Assembly: GCA_047974615.1 (NCBI GenBank)
Contig: JBKECM010000111.1
Coordinates: forward strand, 1 to 11,847
Direction of reading: 5' to 3'
Source: JBKEBX01 sp047974615
GTDB taxonomy: Bacteria; Bacillota; Clostridia; Lachnospirales; CAMZNU01
Length of the DNA stretch: 11,847 nucleotides
Part shown: piece after piece, positions 1 through 6,635 of the stretch
Layout of the letters: the number at the start of each line of letters is the position of its first letter
Numbering within the stretch: position 1 is the first letter of the stretch
The notes under the pieces: model-generated
Database searches by the model: none
The model's input: only the letters and a program-made list of their open reading frames with translations
What the model was told of the DNA's origin: nothing
Translations under genes and position numbers: made by a program

Positions 1-40
1 ACCTTCGAAAGAACGAGTGCTAATTTTATGCGACATGCAA

Positions 41-63
41 GATGATTTGCAAAGCAAATCATC
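41..63. repeat. Perfect 10-bp inverted repeat with AAA loop
   Basis: The arm GATGATTTGC and its exact reverse complement flank a 3-nt AAA spacer. Weaker pairing continues outward (TATGC..GAC on the left against GTCGAGCGTA on the right), so roughly bases 22-85 could fold into one long imperfect hairpin. It has no adjacent T-run at the base of the stem and no recognisable gene before it in the window. The AAA/TTT loop with a GC closing pair resembles the two palindromes at 5302-5330 and 6550-6580. Confidence 0.6.
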
Positions 64-91
64 AAGTCGAGCGTAATTTTTGTGCAGTAAT

Positions 92-236
92 ATTTTTTTC
101 TATCCTTTATCAGCACCCTCCAAAAATGAACCTTTGACATATATTTTTATTACATAAAAATATGCAAATATGCTCTTACTATTTTTGTTTACGTTCCCAT
201 TACTATAATTTTTTTCTTTCCGACTTTATCAGCACC
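92..236 (-). repeat. Two copies of an imperfect direct repeat, period 119 bp
   Basis: The 13-mer CTTTATCAGCACC occurs at 105-117 and again at 224-236. Each copy is preceded within a few bases by ATTTTTTTCT, so the shared unit is about 26-30 bp. On the minus strand each unit reads GGTGCTGATAAAG followed by AGAAAAAAAT. The window itself starts with ACCTTCG, which could be the tail of a third copy cut by the edge; that last point is a guess. No coding function is evident. Confidence 0.55.
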
Positions 237-247
237 ATCTCAATTAT

Positions 248-811
248 CTATAAGCTTATAAAGACATTATCTCTACATTTTTCCTCAGTAGCAAAAGCTA
301 TATATACGTCATATAAAAGTTTTGCTACTTTATCCATATCTTGTATAGTATCCTTAGCTATAAAAATAGTATAGTCTACGTCATATACTATAGCCTTTAT
401 GTCTGTTTTTATAAATCCGTTATTTTCATAAAATTTTACACGATTTTCACGTATTATTTTATCTTCACTATTTTTAGCACAAAGAGGGTTTTCTGATTCT
501 AAAATTAAAATATCATACTTGTCTTTAAAATAGGTTTTAATAAGTTCAAGTGCCTTGCTACCATAGCCCATTCCTCTTTTATCCTTCACAATAGCAAAAT
601 AATCTAACAAAATCATATTTTTACAAGTCATAAATAAGGCATATCCTACAAAAAAATCACCATCATATATACTGTAGCTTATGTATTCATCTGTTTTTGA
701 TAGCCTAGTAAGTTTTTTAAGACTTTTTAATTCCTCTTTAGGGAAATCTTCTACAAGTAGTTTATTATAAAGATTTTCAAGGTCTATAAGCTCTAGTTTT
801 TTCATTTTCAT
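248..811 (-). CDS. GNAT-family N-acetyltransferase
   Basis: Predicted acetyl-CoA-dependent N-acetyltransferase of 187 aa; substrate unknown. The acetyl-CoA pyrophosphate-binding motif of the GNAT fold is clear: a beta strand LDYFAIV (about residues 69-75) runs into RGMGYGS (79-85), matching the R/Q-x-x-G-x-G/A signature. A later FYENNGF segment matches the usual C-terminal GNAT motif. I chose ATG at 811 because AGGTG (822-818) sits 6 nt upstream; an in-frame GTG at 820 lies inside that ribosome binding site. The gene follows mgsA on the same strand with a gap of about 32 nt and no terminator between them, so the two are probably cotranscribed. After the stop there is no good terminator, only the repeats described above. 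The family call is secure, the substrate is not predictable. Confidence 0.85.
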   Translation of the reverse strand: MKMKKLELIDLENLYNKLLVEDFPKEELKSLKKLTRLSKTDEYISYSIYDGDFFVGYALFMTCKNMILLDYFAIVKDKRGMGYGSKALELIKTYFKDKYDILILESENPLCAKNSEDKIIRENRVKFYENNGFIKTDIKAIVYDVDYTIFIAKDTIQDMDKVAKLLYDVYIAFATEEKCRDNVFISL

Positions 812-843
812 AAGTTTCACCTGCTTTTTATTGTAGAGTAAAA

Positions 844-1314
844 TTATAAGGTTTTAGCTCTATTTTCAACTTGCTTTTTAAAGTTTACGATAGTATGTTC
901 ATATACTTGATCCATATATGGGCTTGTTATCATAAAATCGGCAGTAGCCTTATTTGTAGCTATAGGAATATCGTATACTTGAGCTACACGTAATAGTGCT
1001 TTAACGTCTGGGTCATGTGGTTGTGCTGCCAGAGGGTCGCTAAAAAAGATAACAAAATCTATAACGTTTTCTACTATCTTTGCACCTATTTGCTGATCGC
1101 CACCAAGTGGCCCTGAGGAATATCCTTTAACCTTTAAGCCTACTCTATCTGTAATCATTCTTGCCGTTGTACCTGTACCATATAGCTTATGTCTTTCTAA
1201 AACATCTTTATGCGTAATACACCATTGTATTAAATCTTCTTTTTTACTGTCGTGAGCTATTAAAGCTATATCTTTAACTTTGCTTATTTCTAAAGTTATA
1301 AAATCTGTGTTCAT
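844..1314 (-). CDS. mgsA: Methylglyoxal synthase
   Basis: Cytosolic enzyme that converts dihydroxyacetone phosphate to methylglyoxal and phosphate, an overflow bypass of lower glycolysis used when phosphate is limiting or sugar phosphates accumulate. All hallmark segments are present in 156 aa: IAHDSKK near the N-terminus (H21), the phosphate-binding GTGTTA (46-51), SGPLGGDQQIGA (67-78), the PHDPDVKALLR stretch (99-109) and IATNKATADF. By alignment with the E. coli enzyme, the catalytic aspartates are D73 and D103, with H21 and H100 in the active site. The start at 1314 is set by GGAGGT ending 7 nt upstream; an ATG at 1329 overlaps that ribosome binding site and would add five residues. It is the first gene of a minus-strand unit with the GNAT gene and is transcribed away from nfo. 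Confidence 0.95.
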   Translation of the reverse strand: MNTDFITLEISKVKDIALIAHDSKKEDLIQWCITHKDVLERHKLYGTGTTARMITDRVGLKVKGYSSGPLGGDQQIGAKIVENVIDFVIFFSDPLAAQPHDPDVKALLRVAQVYDIPIATNKATADFMITSPYMDQVYEHTIVNFKKQVENRAKTL

Positions 1315-1346
1315 AGTATGTACCTCCATTATTGTACTATATTTTT

Positions 1347-1375
1347 AGAATATAGTAAAAAATACTTATTGTCAA
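1347..1375 (-). promoter_or_regulatory. Sigma-A-type promoter of mgsA
   Basis: On the minus strand TTGACA (1375-1370) is followed by a 17-bp spacer and TATTCT (1352-1347). The -35 is a perfect consensus. The -10 lies about 33 bp upstream of the mgsA start. Confidence 0.75.
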
Positions 1376-1378
1376 GTA

Positions 1379-1408
1379 TTGAAAAATAAGCTTTTTATTT
1401 GTTATAAT
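1379..1408 (+). promoter_or_regulatory. Sigma-A-type promoter of nfo
   Basis: TTGAAA (1379-1384), an 18-bp spacer and a consensus TATAAT (1403-1408), with a TG just upstream of the -10 (extended -10). It lies about 58 bp before nfo. Its -35 box is only 3 bp from the mgsA -35 box, so the two promoters are back to back and RNA polymerase may compete for them. Confidence 0.75.
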
Positions 1409-1465
1409 AGTACTATAAATAATTTAAAGTAATCTTAAAAAAAATTAAAGAAAGAAGGTTAATAT

Positions 1466-2326
1466 ATGAAATTAGGCTCACACGTATCTATGTCAAAGGG
1501 TGTTGAAGGAGCTGTTAAAGAAGCCTTAAGCTACAATGCAACTGCACTTATGTTATACACAGGTGCTCCACAAAATACTATTAGAAAACCTGTAGATAAA
1601 CTACTTATAGAAGAAGGTGTTGCTCTACTGAAAGAAAACAACATTCCTCTTGAAAATATGGTAGTACACGCTCCATATATAGTAAACCTTGGTAATCCTG
1701 ATGATGAAAAATGGAATTTTTCAGTTGATTTTTTAAAAAAAGAAATTAAACGAGTTTCTGCTATAGGTGCTACATACCTTGTATTACACCCGGGTTCATA
1801 TCATGCAGATACTAGTTTAGAGTATGGTATAGAAAGAATATCAAAGGGTTTAAACAAGATTTTAGAAGAAGATACAAATGTAGTTATTTGCCTTGAAACT
1901 ATGGCAGGTAAAGGTAAGGAAGTAGGTCGAAACTTTAAGGAAATACAAGGTATAATTTCTCAAATAGAAAAACAAGATAATATAGCTGTTTGTTGTGATA
2001 CTTGTCACTTGCACGATAGTGGCTATGATATCGTAAATGACTTTGATACTGTTTTAAAAGACTTTGATAATACCATTGGACTTGAAAAACTAAAGGTTTT
2101 TCATATTAATGGTAGTTTAAATCCACGTGGTGCAAAAAAAGATAGACATGCTAACCTTGGTGCAAAGAAGGATAACCCAAAGGGTGTTGACCACATAGGG
2201 TTTGAAGCTATATACAATATAGTACATAATGATTTGTTAAAAGATGTAATCTTTATTTTAGAAACACCATGGTTAGACGAAAAAACTAACTTATATAAAG
2301 AAGAAATCGAGGCATTAAGAAAATAA
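1466..2326 (+). CDS. nfo: Endonuclease IV (AP endonuclease)
   Basis: Zinc-dependent class II apurinic/apyrimidinic endonuclease of base excision repair; it cuts 5' of abasic sites and also clears blocked 3' ends. The 286-aa length is normal for the family. The full trinuclear-zinc ligand set can be read off and matches the E. coli enzyme in order: H68 (HAPY), H108 (LHPGS), E144 (LETMAGKG), D178 and H181 (CCDTCHLHDSGYD), H213 (FHINGS), D226 and H228 (DRHANLG), E266 (ETPW). The start has a modest AGAAGG ribosome binding site. The stop TAA shares its last A with the ATG of the next gene, so the two are cotranscribed and probably translationally coupled. Confidence 0.96.
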   Translation: MKLGSHVSMSKGVEGAVKEALSYNATALMLYTGAPQNTIRKPVDKLLIEEGVALLKENNIPLENMVVHAPYIVNLGNPDDEKWNFSVDFLKKEIKRVSAIGATYLVLHPGSYHADTSLEYGIERISKGLNKILEEDTNVVICLETMAGKGKEVGRNFKEIQGIISQIEKQDNIAVCCDTCHLHDSGYDIVNDFDTVLKDFDNTIGLEKLKVFHINGSLNPRGAKKDRHANLGAKKDNPKGVDHIGFEAIYNIVHNDLLKDVIFILETPWLDEKTNLYKEEIEALRK

Positions 2327-3054
2327 TGGATAAAGTAGCTTTTATAAGTGGGAGTACAAAAGGTATAGGTCGTGAAATAGCAAACTTTTTTGCAAAAAAA
2401 GGATATGTTGTTATAGTAAACGGTAAGAAAGATAAGAAGGCGTTAGAAAATACGCTATTAGAATTAAAAAAAATAAATAGTAAAAATATAGGGTTTTTAT
2501 GTGACTTGAGAGATTTTACTTGTTGTGAAAATATGTTTAAAGAAATATACAAAAAATTTTCAAAAATAGATGTACTGATAAACAACTTAGGAGAAACTAG
2601 TTTTGAGCTTTTTACTGAAACTTCTATGGGAAAAATGGAAAACCTTATAAATAATAATATATATGGATATTTAAACCCTAGTCAAATAGTGGCTAAAAAT
2701 ATGATTAACCATAAAGAAGGACATATTATAAATATATCATCTGTTTTCGGAGAGTTTGGAGGTTCTTGTGAGGTTGCATACTCCTTGTCAAAGGGTGCTA
2801 TAAATACCTTTACAAAGGCTTTAGCAAAAGAGCTTGCTCCTTCTAATGTTTTTGTAAATGGAGTAAGCCTTGGTTTTTGCGATACATCTATGAACAGCTA
2901 CTTATCTTCAGAAGATAAAAACACACTTATTGATGAAATACCACTTGGCAAAGCTTGTCCACCATATGAAATAGCAAAACTTTGCTTTTTTTTAGCAGAA
3001 GAAAACAAATATATAACAGGACAACTAATAAGACAAGACGGTGGTTGGTATTAA
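2326..3054 (+). CDS. Short-chain dehydrogenase/reductase, FabG-like
   Basis: Classical short-chain dehydrogenase/reductase of 242 aa, expected to be a cytosolic NAD(P)(H)-dependent oxidoreductase. Visible motifs: the cofactor-binding GSTKGIG (9-15, TGxxxGxG type), NNLG (86-89, the NNAG position), INISS (S138/S139) and the catalytic Y152-SLS-K156, with N111 as the likely fourth tetrad residue. The C-terminal YITGQLIRQDGGW is typical of 3-oxoacyl-ACP reductases. It is not in a fatty-acid synthesis cluster, so a dedicated FabG role is unproven and the substrate is open. There is no good Shine-Dalgarno at the usual distance (a GAGG lies about 14 nt upstream). With the 1-nt overlap with nfo, this suggests translation by coupling. 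Confidence 0.88.
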   Translation: MDKVAFISGSTKGIGREIANFFAKKGYVVIVNGKKDKKALENTLLELKKINSKNIGFLCDLRDFTCCENMFKEIYKKFSKIDVLINNLGETSFELFTETSMGKMENLINNNIYGYLNPSQIVAKNMINHKEGHIINISSVFGEFGGSCEVAYSLSKGAINTFTKALAKELAPSNVFVNGVSLGFCDTSMNSYLSSEDKNTLIDEIPLGKACPPYEIAKLCFFLAEENKYITGQLIRQDGGWY

Positions 3055-3118
3055 TTATTTAAAATTATTTTAAAGTTTTGTGAGATAAATAAAGGTCTTT
3101 TTAAGCACCCTCGGTGGT

Positions 3119-3157
3119 AATAGGCATTATTGAAAAATATAATAATGCCTATTTTTT
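3119..3157 (+). terminator. Rho-independent terminator after the nfo-SDR pair
   Basis: A perfect 13-bp stem (3119-3131 with 3141-3153, arm AATAGGCATTATT) and a 9-nt loop, running into six T residues (3152-3157). The T-run is on the plus side only. The hairpin could still serve the convergent [2Fe-2S] gene, but without a U-tract in that direction. Confidence 0.85.
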
Positions 3158-3171
3158 AAATACTATTATTT

Positions 3172-3369
3172 TTATAGAGTTCCGTTTTTTACTTCATCAA
3201 TTAGGTTTTCAGTCATAGCTTGTGCTTTGTTTTTACACCCTCTACATACTGTAGAAACACCTGTTACTTCTTGTACCTCTGCAAAGGTAGTTGCTCCATC
3301 TTTTACTGCTTTTAATAAGTCGCCTAAAGTTACTTGTTTACATGGACATACCATTAAGTCTAAATTCAT
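3172..3369 (-). CDS. BFD-like [2Fe-2S]-binding protein
   Basis: A 65-aa protein made up almost entirely of a bacterioferritin-associated ferredoxin-like (Fer2_BFD) domain. The four cluster ligands are C8 and C10 (CPCK) and C42 and C45 (CRGC), a C-x-C...C-x2-C spacing typical of the family. Free-standing versions are common in Clostridia, where electron-transfer or iron-handling roles are assumed; the domain also occurs within nitrite reductase and NifU-type proteins. AGGAGGT lies about 6 nt before the ATG at 3369. The gene stands alone, with its own extended -10 promoter, and converges on the SDR gene. No ferritin gene is nearby, so the partner is unknown. Confidence 0.85.
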   Translation of the reverse strand: MNLDLMVCPCKQVTLGDLLKAVKDGATTFAEVQEVTGVSTVCRGCKNKAQAMTENLIDEVKNGTL

Positions 3370-3394
3370 AAGTTACCTCCTAAAATTTTCTTTT

Positions 3395-3403
3395 ATTATA
3401 TCA
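3395..3403 (-). promoter_or_regulatory. Extended -10 promoter of the [2Fe-2S] protein gene
   Basis: On the minus strand TG-A-TATAAT spans 3403-3395, about 26 bp upstream of the start. The matching -35 region is weak, which is usual for extended -10 promoters. Confidence 0.55.
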
Positions 3404-3541
3404 AATTTCTTTTTAAAATAAAAGAAGAAATTAACTAATTACAATATATATTTTAATTAATAAAATAGTCATAAAAAATTATAGTATAAAGAAAATTTTT
3501 TATAATAAGAATTATATTTTATAATTTTAGCATAATAAAAC

Positions 3542-3570
3542 TTGATTTTTTACACTAACTGTGATAGAAT
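3542..3570 (+). promoter_or_regulatory. Sigma-A-type promoter of the rhodanese lipoprotein gene
   Basis: TTGATT (3542-3547), a 17-bp spacer and TAGAAT (3565-3570), with TG one base upstream of the -10. It lies 44 bp before the ATG. The roughly 170 bp between it and the previous gene are almost pure A/T and show only weak imperfect inverted repeats. Confidence 0.65.
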
Positions 3571-3614
3571 ATCAATGTTGTTACAAAAACTAAAATATGT
3601 GGTGAGGATTAATT

Positions 3615-4742
3615 ATGAAAAAAAACATTGTAAGTAAATTATTATTTGTTGTGCTTGGTACGTCTTTATTAGCTAGTTGTAGCTCAAACACAACTGAAAC
3701 TACTACAGATGAAGCTACAACTGATACTGCTGTAGAAGAACCTGCAACAGACGTAGCTGAAGAAACAGAACCTGAAGAAACAGAACCTGAAGTTGTAGAA
3801 GAACCTACAGTTGAAGCTATAGATGCACGTCAAGTTTATGTTTCTCCTGAATGGGTTAACAGCTTAATGGCTGGGGAACAAGAAGAGTCAGATGATTATG
3901 TTATACTAGAAGTTTCTTGGGGAGAAGAAGCTGATAGTGCTACATATTCTACTGGTCATATTACTGGTTCATATCACTTAAATACTGATGATATCGAAGA
4001 ACCAGAACTTTGGAATATTCGTACTCCTGAAGAAATTGAAGCAGTACTTTTAGAGTATGGTATATCTAAAGATACTACAGTTGTTGTTTATGGTGCTAAT
4101 GGCACAGATGCTGCTGATGACCGTTTTGCTTTTACTGCTATTTGGGCTGGTGTTGAAAACGTTAAGTCTATCGACGGTGGTCTTGATGCTTGGGTTGGTG
4201 CTGGTTATGAGGTAGAAACTACAAGTAATACTCCTACAGCTATTGAAAGCTTTGGAGCTACTGTTCCTGCACACCCTGAATATTTAACTACTATGACTGA
4301 TGCTTTAGATAAAGTTGTAGCTGATCCAAACTTTAAACTTGTTAGTGTTAGAAGTCAAGCTGAATTTTTAGGCGAAACTAGTGGTTATGGATATATTAAT
4401 AAAGCTGGTGAGCCAATGGGTGCTATATGGGGTCATGATACTGATGACGGTTCATATAACAATGCTGACGGAACTATGGTTGATATAAGCGTTTTAGAAG
4501 GCTATTTAGCTGAGTCTTCTGCTTCTTTAGATAATGAGTTAGCTTTCTACTGTGGTACTGGTTGGAGAGCAACTATGCCTTTCTTATTAGCTTATCAAGA
4601 AGGTTATGATAATGTAAGCCTTTATGATGGTGGTTGGTTCGAGTGGCAAATGACTGATAGCAATCCTGTTCAATTAGGTGACCCTACATCTGCTGATGTT
4701 GTTTATACTACTGTTGGTGAATTAGTAGAAATCACTAACTAG
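3615..4742 (+). CDS. Lipoprotein with two rhodanese domains (thiosulfate sulfurtransferase-like)
   Basis: A 375-aa predicted lipoprotein. Residues 1-21 form a signal peptide ending in the lipobox L19-A-S-C22, so the mature protein should be anchored to the outer face of the membrane. Residues 24-67 are a Thr/Glu/Pro-rich linker with EETEPE repeats. Two rhodanese homology domains follow: one about 68-200, where the position of the active cysteine is non-cysteine (VVVYGANG), and one about 215-355 with the active-site loop C313-GTGWR. This inactive-plus-active tandem is the usual architecture of thiosulfate and 3-mercaptopyruvate sulfurtransferases (SseA type). The expected reaction is sulfane-sulfur transfer via a C313 persulfide, here outside the cell. 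Sulfur donor and acceptor are unknown. Its own promoter and a downstream hairpin make it monocistronic. Confidence 0.88.
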   Translation: MKKNIVSKLLFVVLGTSLLASCSSNTTETTTDEATTDTAVEEPATDVAEETEPEETEPEVVEEPTVEAIDARQVYVSPEWVNSLMAGEQEESDDYVILEVSWGEEADSATYSTGHITGSYHLNTDDIEEPELWNIRTPEEIEAVLLEYGISKDTTVVVYGANGTDAADDRFAFTAIWAGVENVKSIDGGLDAWVGAGYEVETTSNTPTAIESFGATVPAHPEYLTTMTDALDKVVADPNFKLVSVRSQAEFLGETSGYGYINKAGEPMGAIWGHDTDDGSYNNADGTMVDISVLEGYLAESSASLDNELAFYCGTGWRATMPFLLAYQEGYDNVSLYDGGWFEWQMTDSNPVQLGDPTSADVVYTTVGELVEITN

Positions 4743-4788
4743 TTTAAATATCTGCTTTAAATTGAATTTGATTTAAGTTTTTATAAAT

Positions 4789-4822
4789 AAAAGGAGTATT
4801 AAAATTGATTAATACTCCTTTT
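4789..4822 (+). terminator. Terminator of the rhodanese gene
   Basis: A perfect 14-bp stem (4789-4802 with 4809-4822, arm AAAAGGAGTATTAA) and a 6-nt loop. The descending arm ends in TTTT and is followed by GAGATTTTT. The AAGGAG in the ascending arm resembles a ribosome binding site, and the TTG at 4805 lies in the loop; both are better explained as parts of the terminator. Confidence 0.75.
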
Positions 4823-4840
4823 GAGATTTTTGAGGGATTT

Positions 4841-5281
4841 ATGACAAAAATATTTTTAAGAATTATTTCTATTATTGAAATAATAGGTGCTATAGGTATA
4901 TATTTAGTAAACTATTTTACTAGAAAAAAAATGGGTATGGCTCGCTATGTTATATATAAAAGTCAAATGTGGGAAAAAGAGTTTCCGATAGATTTAATAA
5001 AATATGGAGTGATAGTACTTATTATTGTATTAACTATGGTTTTGAGTTATTATTTTTACAAAAATAAAAATAATATGACAAAATATATTTTAGTAAATGT
5101 GTTAATTATGATTTTTATAAGCGTATTAAGTGTTTTATATATTGTGCTTAATTCCACAGAAAGTTATAGGGCATACTATTTTACATCAATGATTTTTGCA
5201 TTGATTTCTATTATACAAATCATAAAGGTTGGTTTAACCTTTAAATTTTGTGCTAGTAACAAAATTTTGAGTAAAAACTAG
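4841..5281 (+). CDS. Small integral membrane protein of unknown function
   Basis: I do not recognise a family. The 146-aa product has four hydrophobic stretches long enough to span the membrane: about residues 4-25, 53-74, 82-104 and 112-132. Between the first and second is a polar segment of roughly 28 residues beginning with a basic TRKKMG; the tail is short and polar. No catalytic or ligand motif stands out. I chose ATG at 4841, preceded by TGAGGGA at good distance; extending to TTG at 4805 would start inside the upstream terminator hairpin. The gene lies between two hairpins and may depend on readthrough, since I see no convincing promoter. Confidence 0.65.
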   Translation: MTKIFLRIISIIEIIGAIGIYLVNYFTRKKMGMARYVIYKSQMWEKEFPIDLIKYGVIVLIIVLTMVLSYYFYKNKNNMTKYILVNVLIMIFISVLSVLYIVLNSTESYRAYYFTSMIFALISIIQIIKVGLTFKFCASNKILSKN

Positions 5282-5301
5282 ATTAATAGCAGTTTAATAT
5301 G

Positions 5302-5339
5302 TGGCATCATTGCATTTTGCAATGATGCCATTAGTTTTA
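5302..5339 (+). terminator. Palindromic hairpin between convergent genes
   Basis: A perfect 13-bp stem (5302-5314 with 5318-5330, left arm TGGCATCATTGCA) and a TTT loop, followed on the plus strand by TTAGTTTTA. It sits between the convergent membrane-protein and binding-protein genes, so it is probably a terminator for the former and perhaps for both. It is closely related to the palindrome at 6550-6580, on the other side of the binding-protein gene. Confidence 0.65.
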
Positions 5340-5347
5340 CTTAAAGG

Positions 5348-6424
5348 TTATTCGGATATTAAAGTTAAATTATAAATATTATCGCCTACAAAATCATCGG
5401 ATAATATTGCATTGATTTCTTTTAACATTTCTACAGCAGATAAATATCCGTTTGTTATATCCCATACGCCAACAGGTACTTTATATATCAATGCACTAGG
5501 ATTAAGCCTTATAATATCATCTACTAAAGCCGTATTTGCAGCAAGGTTTTCGCTTCCTATACTTACAAAATAAATATCAGAGTTTATAGCATTAACACTT
5601 GTTTCTATTTTTTTGTTAACTGTAGATAAAACTGAAAAAAAGTTGAAACCTGCTTTTTTTAGTACTTCTACTGTAAAAGTGTTTTCGACGATGGTGTACA
5701 CTTTACCATCATATATTTGTAAAACTGAAGAATATTGACTATCATACATATGAAACTTATCATCTATTTCTTTTGCAAAATCATAGTATTCCACTAAATA
5801 TTGTTCTGCTTCAGTTTTTTTACCTAGTGCTTCAGCAAAAATTGTAAAATTTTCATTATATGAAGAAATTGAATTATATGAAAAAATAGTCGGTGCAATA
5901 TCATTTAGTTCATTAAAATATTTTCCATGGGTGTCAAAAGATGCAATAATAAGATCCGGTTGTAGATCACGTATGGCTTGTATATCCAACTGTTCATTAT
6001 TACCTATATAAGGTAGGTTTTGATCAAGTCCTTTTGCGTGCATAAAATCAAGCCACTGACTTTTGTCTAAGGTTTCTATACTTTCTACTATGGAAATAGG
6101 AGAAATTCCTAAGGCAACAGTGGCTTCTGTTGCTTCATTAAACATCGTTATAACTCTACGTGGGTTAGGTGATACTTCAACTATACCAAGATCTGTATTT
6201 ATTTTTATTCTATTTAGTCCAGTTTGTTCGTTCGTTTCAGAAACTGCGATTATCTCATTTCGTTCCACCCAGTTAATGATTTTATCCATAAAATCTTCAT
6301 TTTCTTCAGATGATATATTATCGTATGTTGTTACTGTTTTAGGCAATTCATTTAGTATGTTTGCACAGCCAGACAGAGATAATAGAATAAAAATAATAAA
6401 GCTGAATATTAATTTTTTATGCAT
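5348..6424 (-). CDS. FecB/BtuF-like substrate-binding lipoprotein
   Basis: A 358-aa lipoprotein: signal peptide with lipobox L17-S-G-C20, an unusually long spacer of about 55 residues, then a class III periplasmic-binding fold (Peripla_BP_2). Typical landmarks are RRVITMFNEATEATVALGI near residues 88-106, the IRDLQPDLIIAS segment that ends the first lobe's helix-strand unit, then ELNDIAPTIF and a long helix (EAEQYLVEYYDFAKEID) bridging the lobes. Proteins of this family capture iron-siderophores, haem or corrinoids for an ABC importer. No permease or ATPase gene lies beside it, so it is an orphan here and its ligand cannot be told. AGGAGG precedes the ATG at 6424, and a promoter is visible just upstream. 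I saw no convincing Fur box. Confidence 0.85.
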   Translation of the reverse strand: MHKKLIFSFIIFILLSLSGCANILNELPKTVTTYDNISSEENEDFMDKIINWVERNEIIAVSETNEQTGLNRIKINTDLGIVEVSPNPRRVITMFNEATEATVALGISPISIVESIETLDKSQWLDFMHAKGLDQNLPYIGNNEQLDIQAIRDLQPDLIIASFDTHGKYFNELNDIAPTIFSYNSISSYNENFTIFAEALGKKTEAEQYLVEYYDFAKEIDDKFHMYDSQYSSVLQIYDGKVYTIVENTFTVEVLKKAGFNFFSVLSTVNKKIETSVNAINSDIYFVSIGSENLAANTALVDDIIRLNPSALIYKVPVGVWDITNGYLSAVEMLKEINAILSDDFVGDNIYNLTLISE

Positions 6425-6452
6425 AGTACCTCCTTGTTATTTTCATATACTA

Positions 6453-6481
6453 ATTGTATTACAAAAATGAAAAATTTTCAA
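6453..6481 (-). promoter_or_regulatory. Sigma-A-type promoter of the binding-protein gene
   Basis: On the minus strand TTGAAA (6481-6476), a 17-bp spacer and TACAAT (6458-6453), about 28 bp upstream of the ATG. Confidence 0.65.
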
Positions 6482-6549
6482 GTAAATTTTCAAAGTGACA
6501 TTATATTATTGACAAAAAGTTTGTATAAGCAAGGCTTAAAAATATACAG

Positions 6550-6580
6550 TTGACATAATTGCAAAATGCAATTATGTCAA
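6550..6580. repeat. Perfect 14-bp palindrome between divergent genes
   Basis: Left arm TTGACATAATTGCA (6550-6563), spacer AAA, exact reverse complement at 6567-6580. It lies between two divergently transcribed genes, where a terminator is not expected, and has only a weak T-run on either side. It may be an operator, an attenuator for the plus-strand unit, or a member of a dispersed hairpin family. Read in the opposite orientation, the 5302-5330 palindrome matches it at 25 of 29 positions. Confidence 0.7.
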
Positions 6581-6586
6581 AGGTTT

Positions 6587-6635
6587 TAATATAATATTAT
6601 AGAACAAATTTAATATTTAATAATATAATATTATA
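6587..6635. repeat. Exact 15-bp direct repeat containing a 12-bp palindrome
   Basis: TAATATAATATTATA occurs at 6587-6601 and 6621-6635, 34 bp apart start to start (a little over three helical turns). Each copy contains the palindrome TATAATATTATA. The second copy overlaps the proposed -10 region of the downstream operon, as an operator would. The sequence is A/T-only, so chance is a real alternative. Confidence 0.45.

Noticed and set aside
1..116. A minus-strand open frame beginning GTG-CTG-ATA-AAG at 116 and running off the left edge
   Set aside because: GGAGG lies only one base before the GTG, too close to act as its ribosome binding site. The sequence is part of a repeat and a hairpin, and the 38 codons resemble no family I know.
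162..374. A 70-codon plus-strand frame opposite the GNAT 3' end
   Set aside because: It lacks a ribosome binding site and its sequence is low-complexity, as expected for A/T-rich DNA.
812..820. Upstream GTG start at 820 for the GNAT gene
   Set aside because: It overlaps the ribosome binding site that is correctly spaced for the ATG at 811.
1315..1329. Upstream ATG at 1329 for mgsA
   Set aside because: The GGAGGT site falls inside the first codons of that version; the family usually starts near the ATG at 1314.
2286..2585. Antisense open frames over the nfo/SDR, [2Fe-2S], rhodanese, binding-protein, jelly-roll and asnB genes
   Set aside because: They are fully or mostly covered by well-recognised genes on the other strand, lack family resemblance and have no convincing ribosome binding sites.
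3430..3541. Imperfect inverted repeats in the A/T-only stretch before the rhodanese promoter
   Set aside because: Pairing is A/T-only and interrupted; such matches are expected by chance in this composition.
4805..4840. TTG start at 4805 for the membrane protein
   Set aside because: It lies in the loop of the rhodanese terminator; ATG at 4841 has its own ribosome binding site.
6482..6580. A Fur box or riboswitch before the binding-protein gene
   Set aside because: No good match to a Fur 19-mer is visible, and the palindrome lies upstream of the minus-strand promoter, so it is not in that gene's leader.
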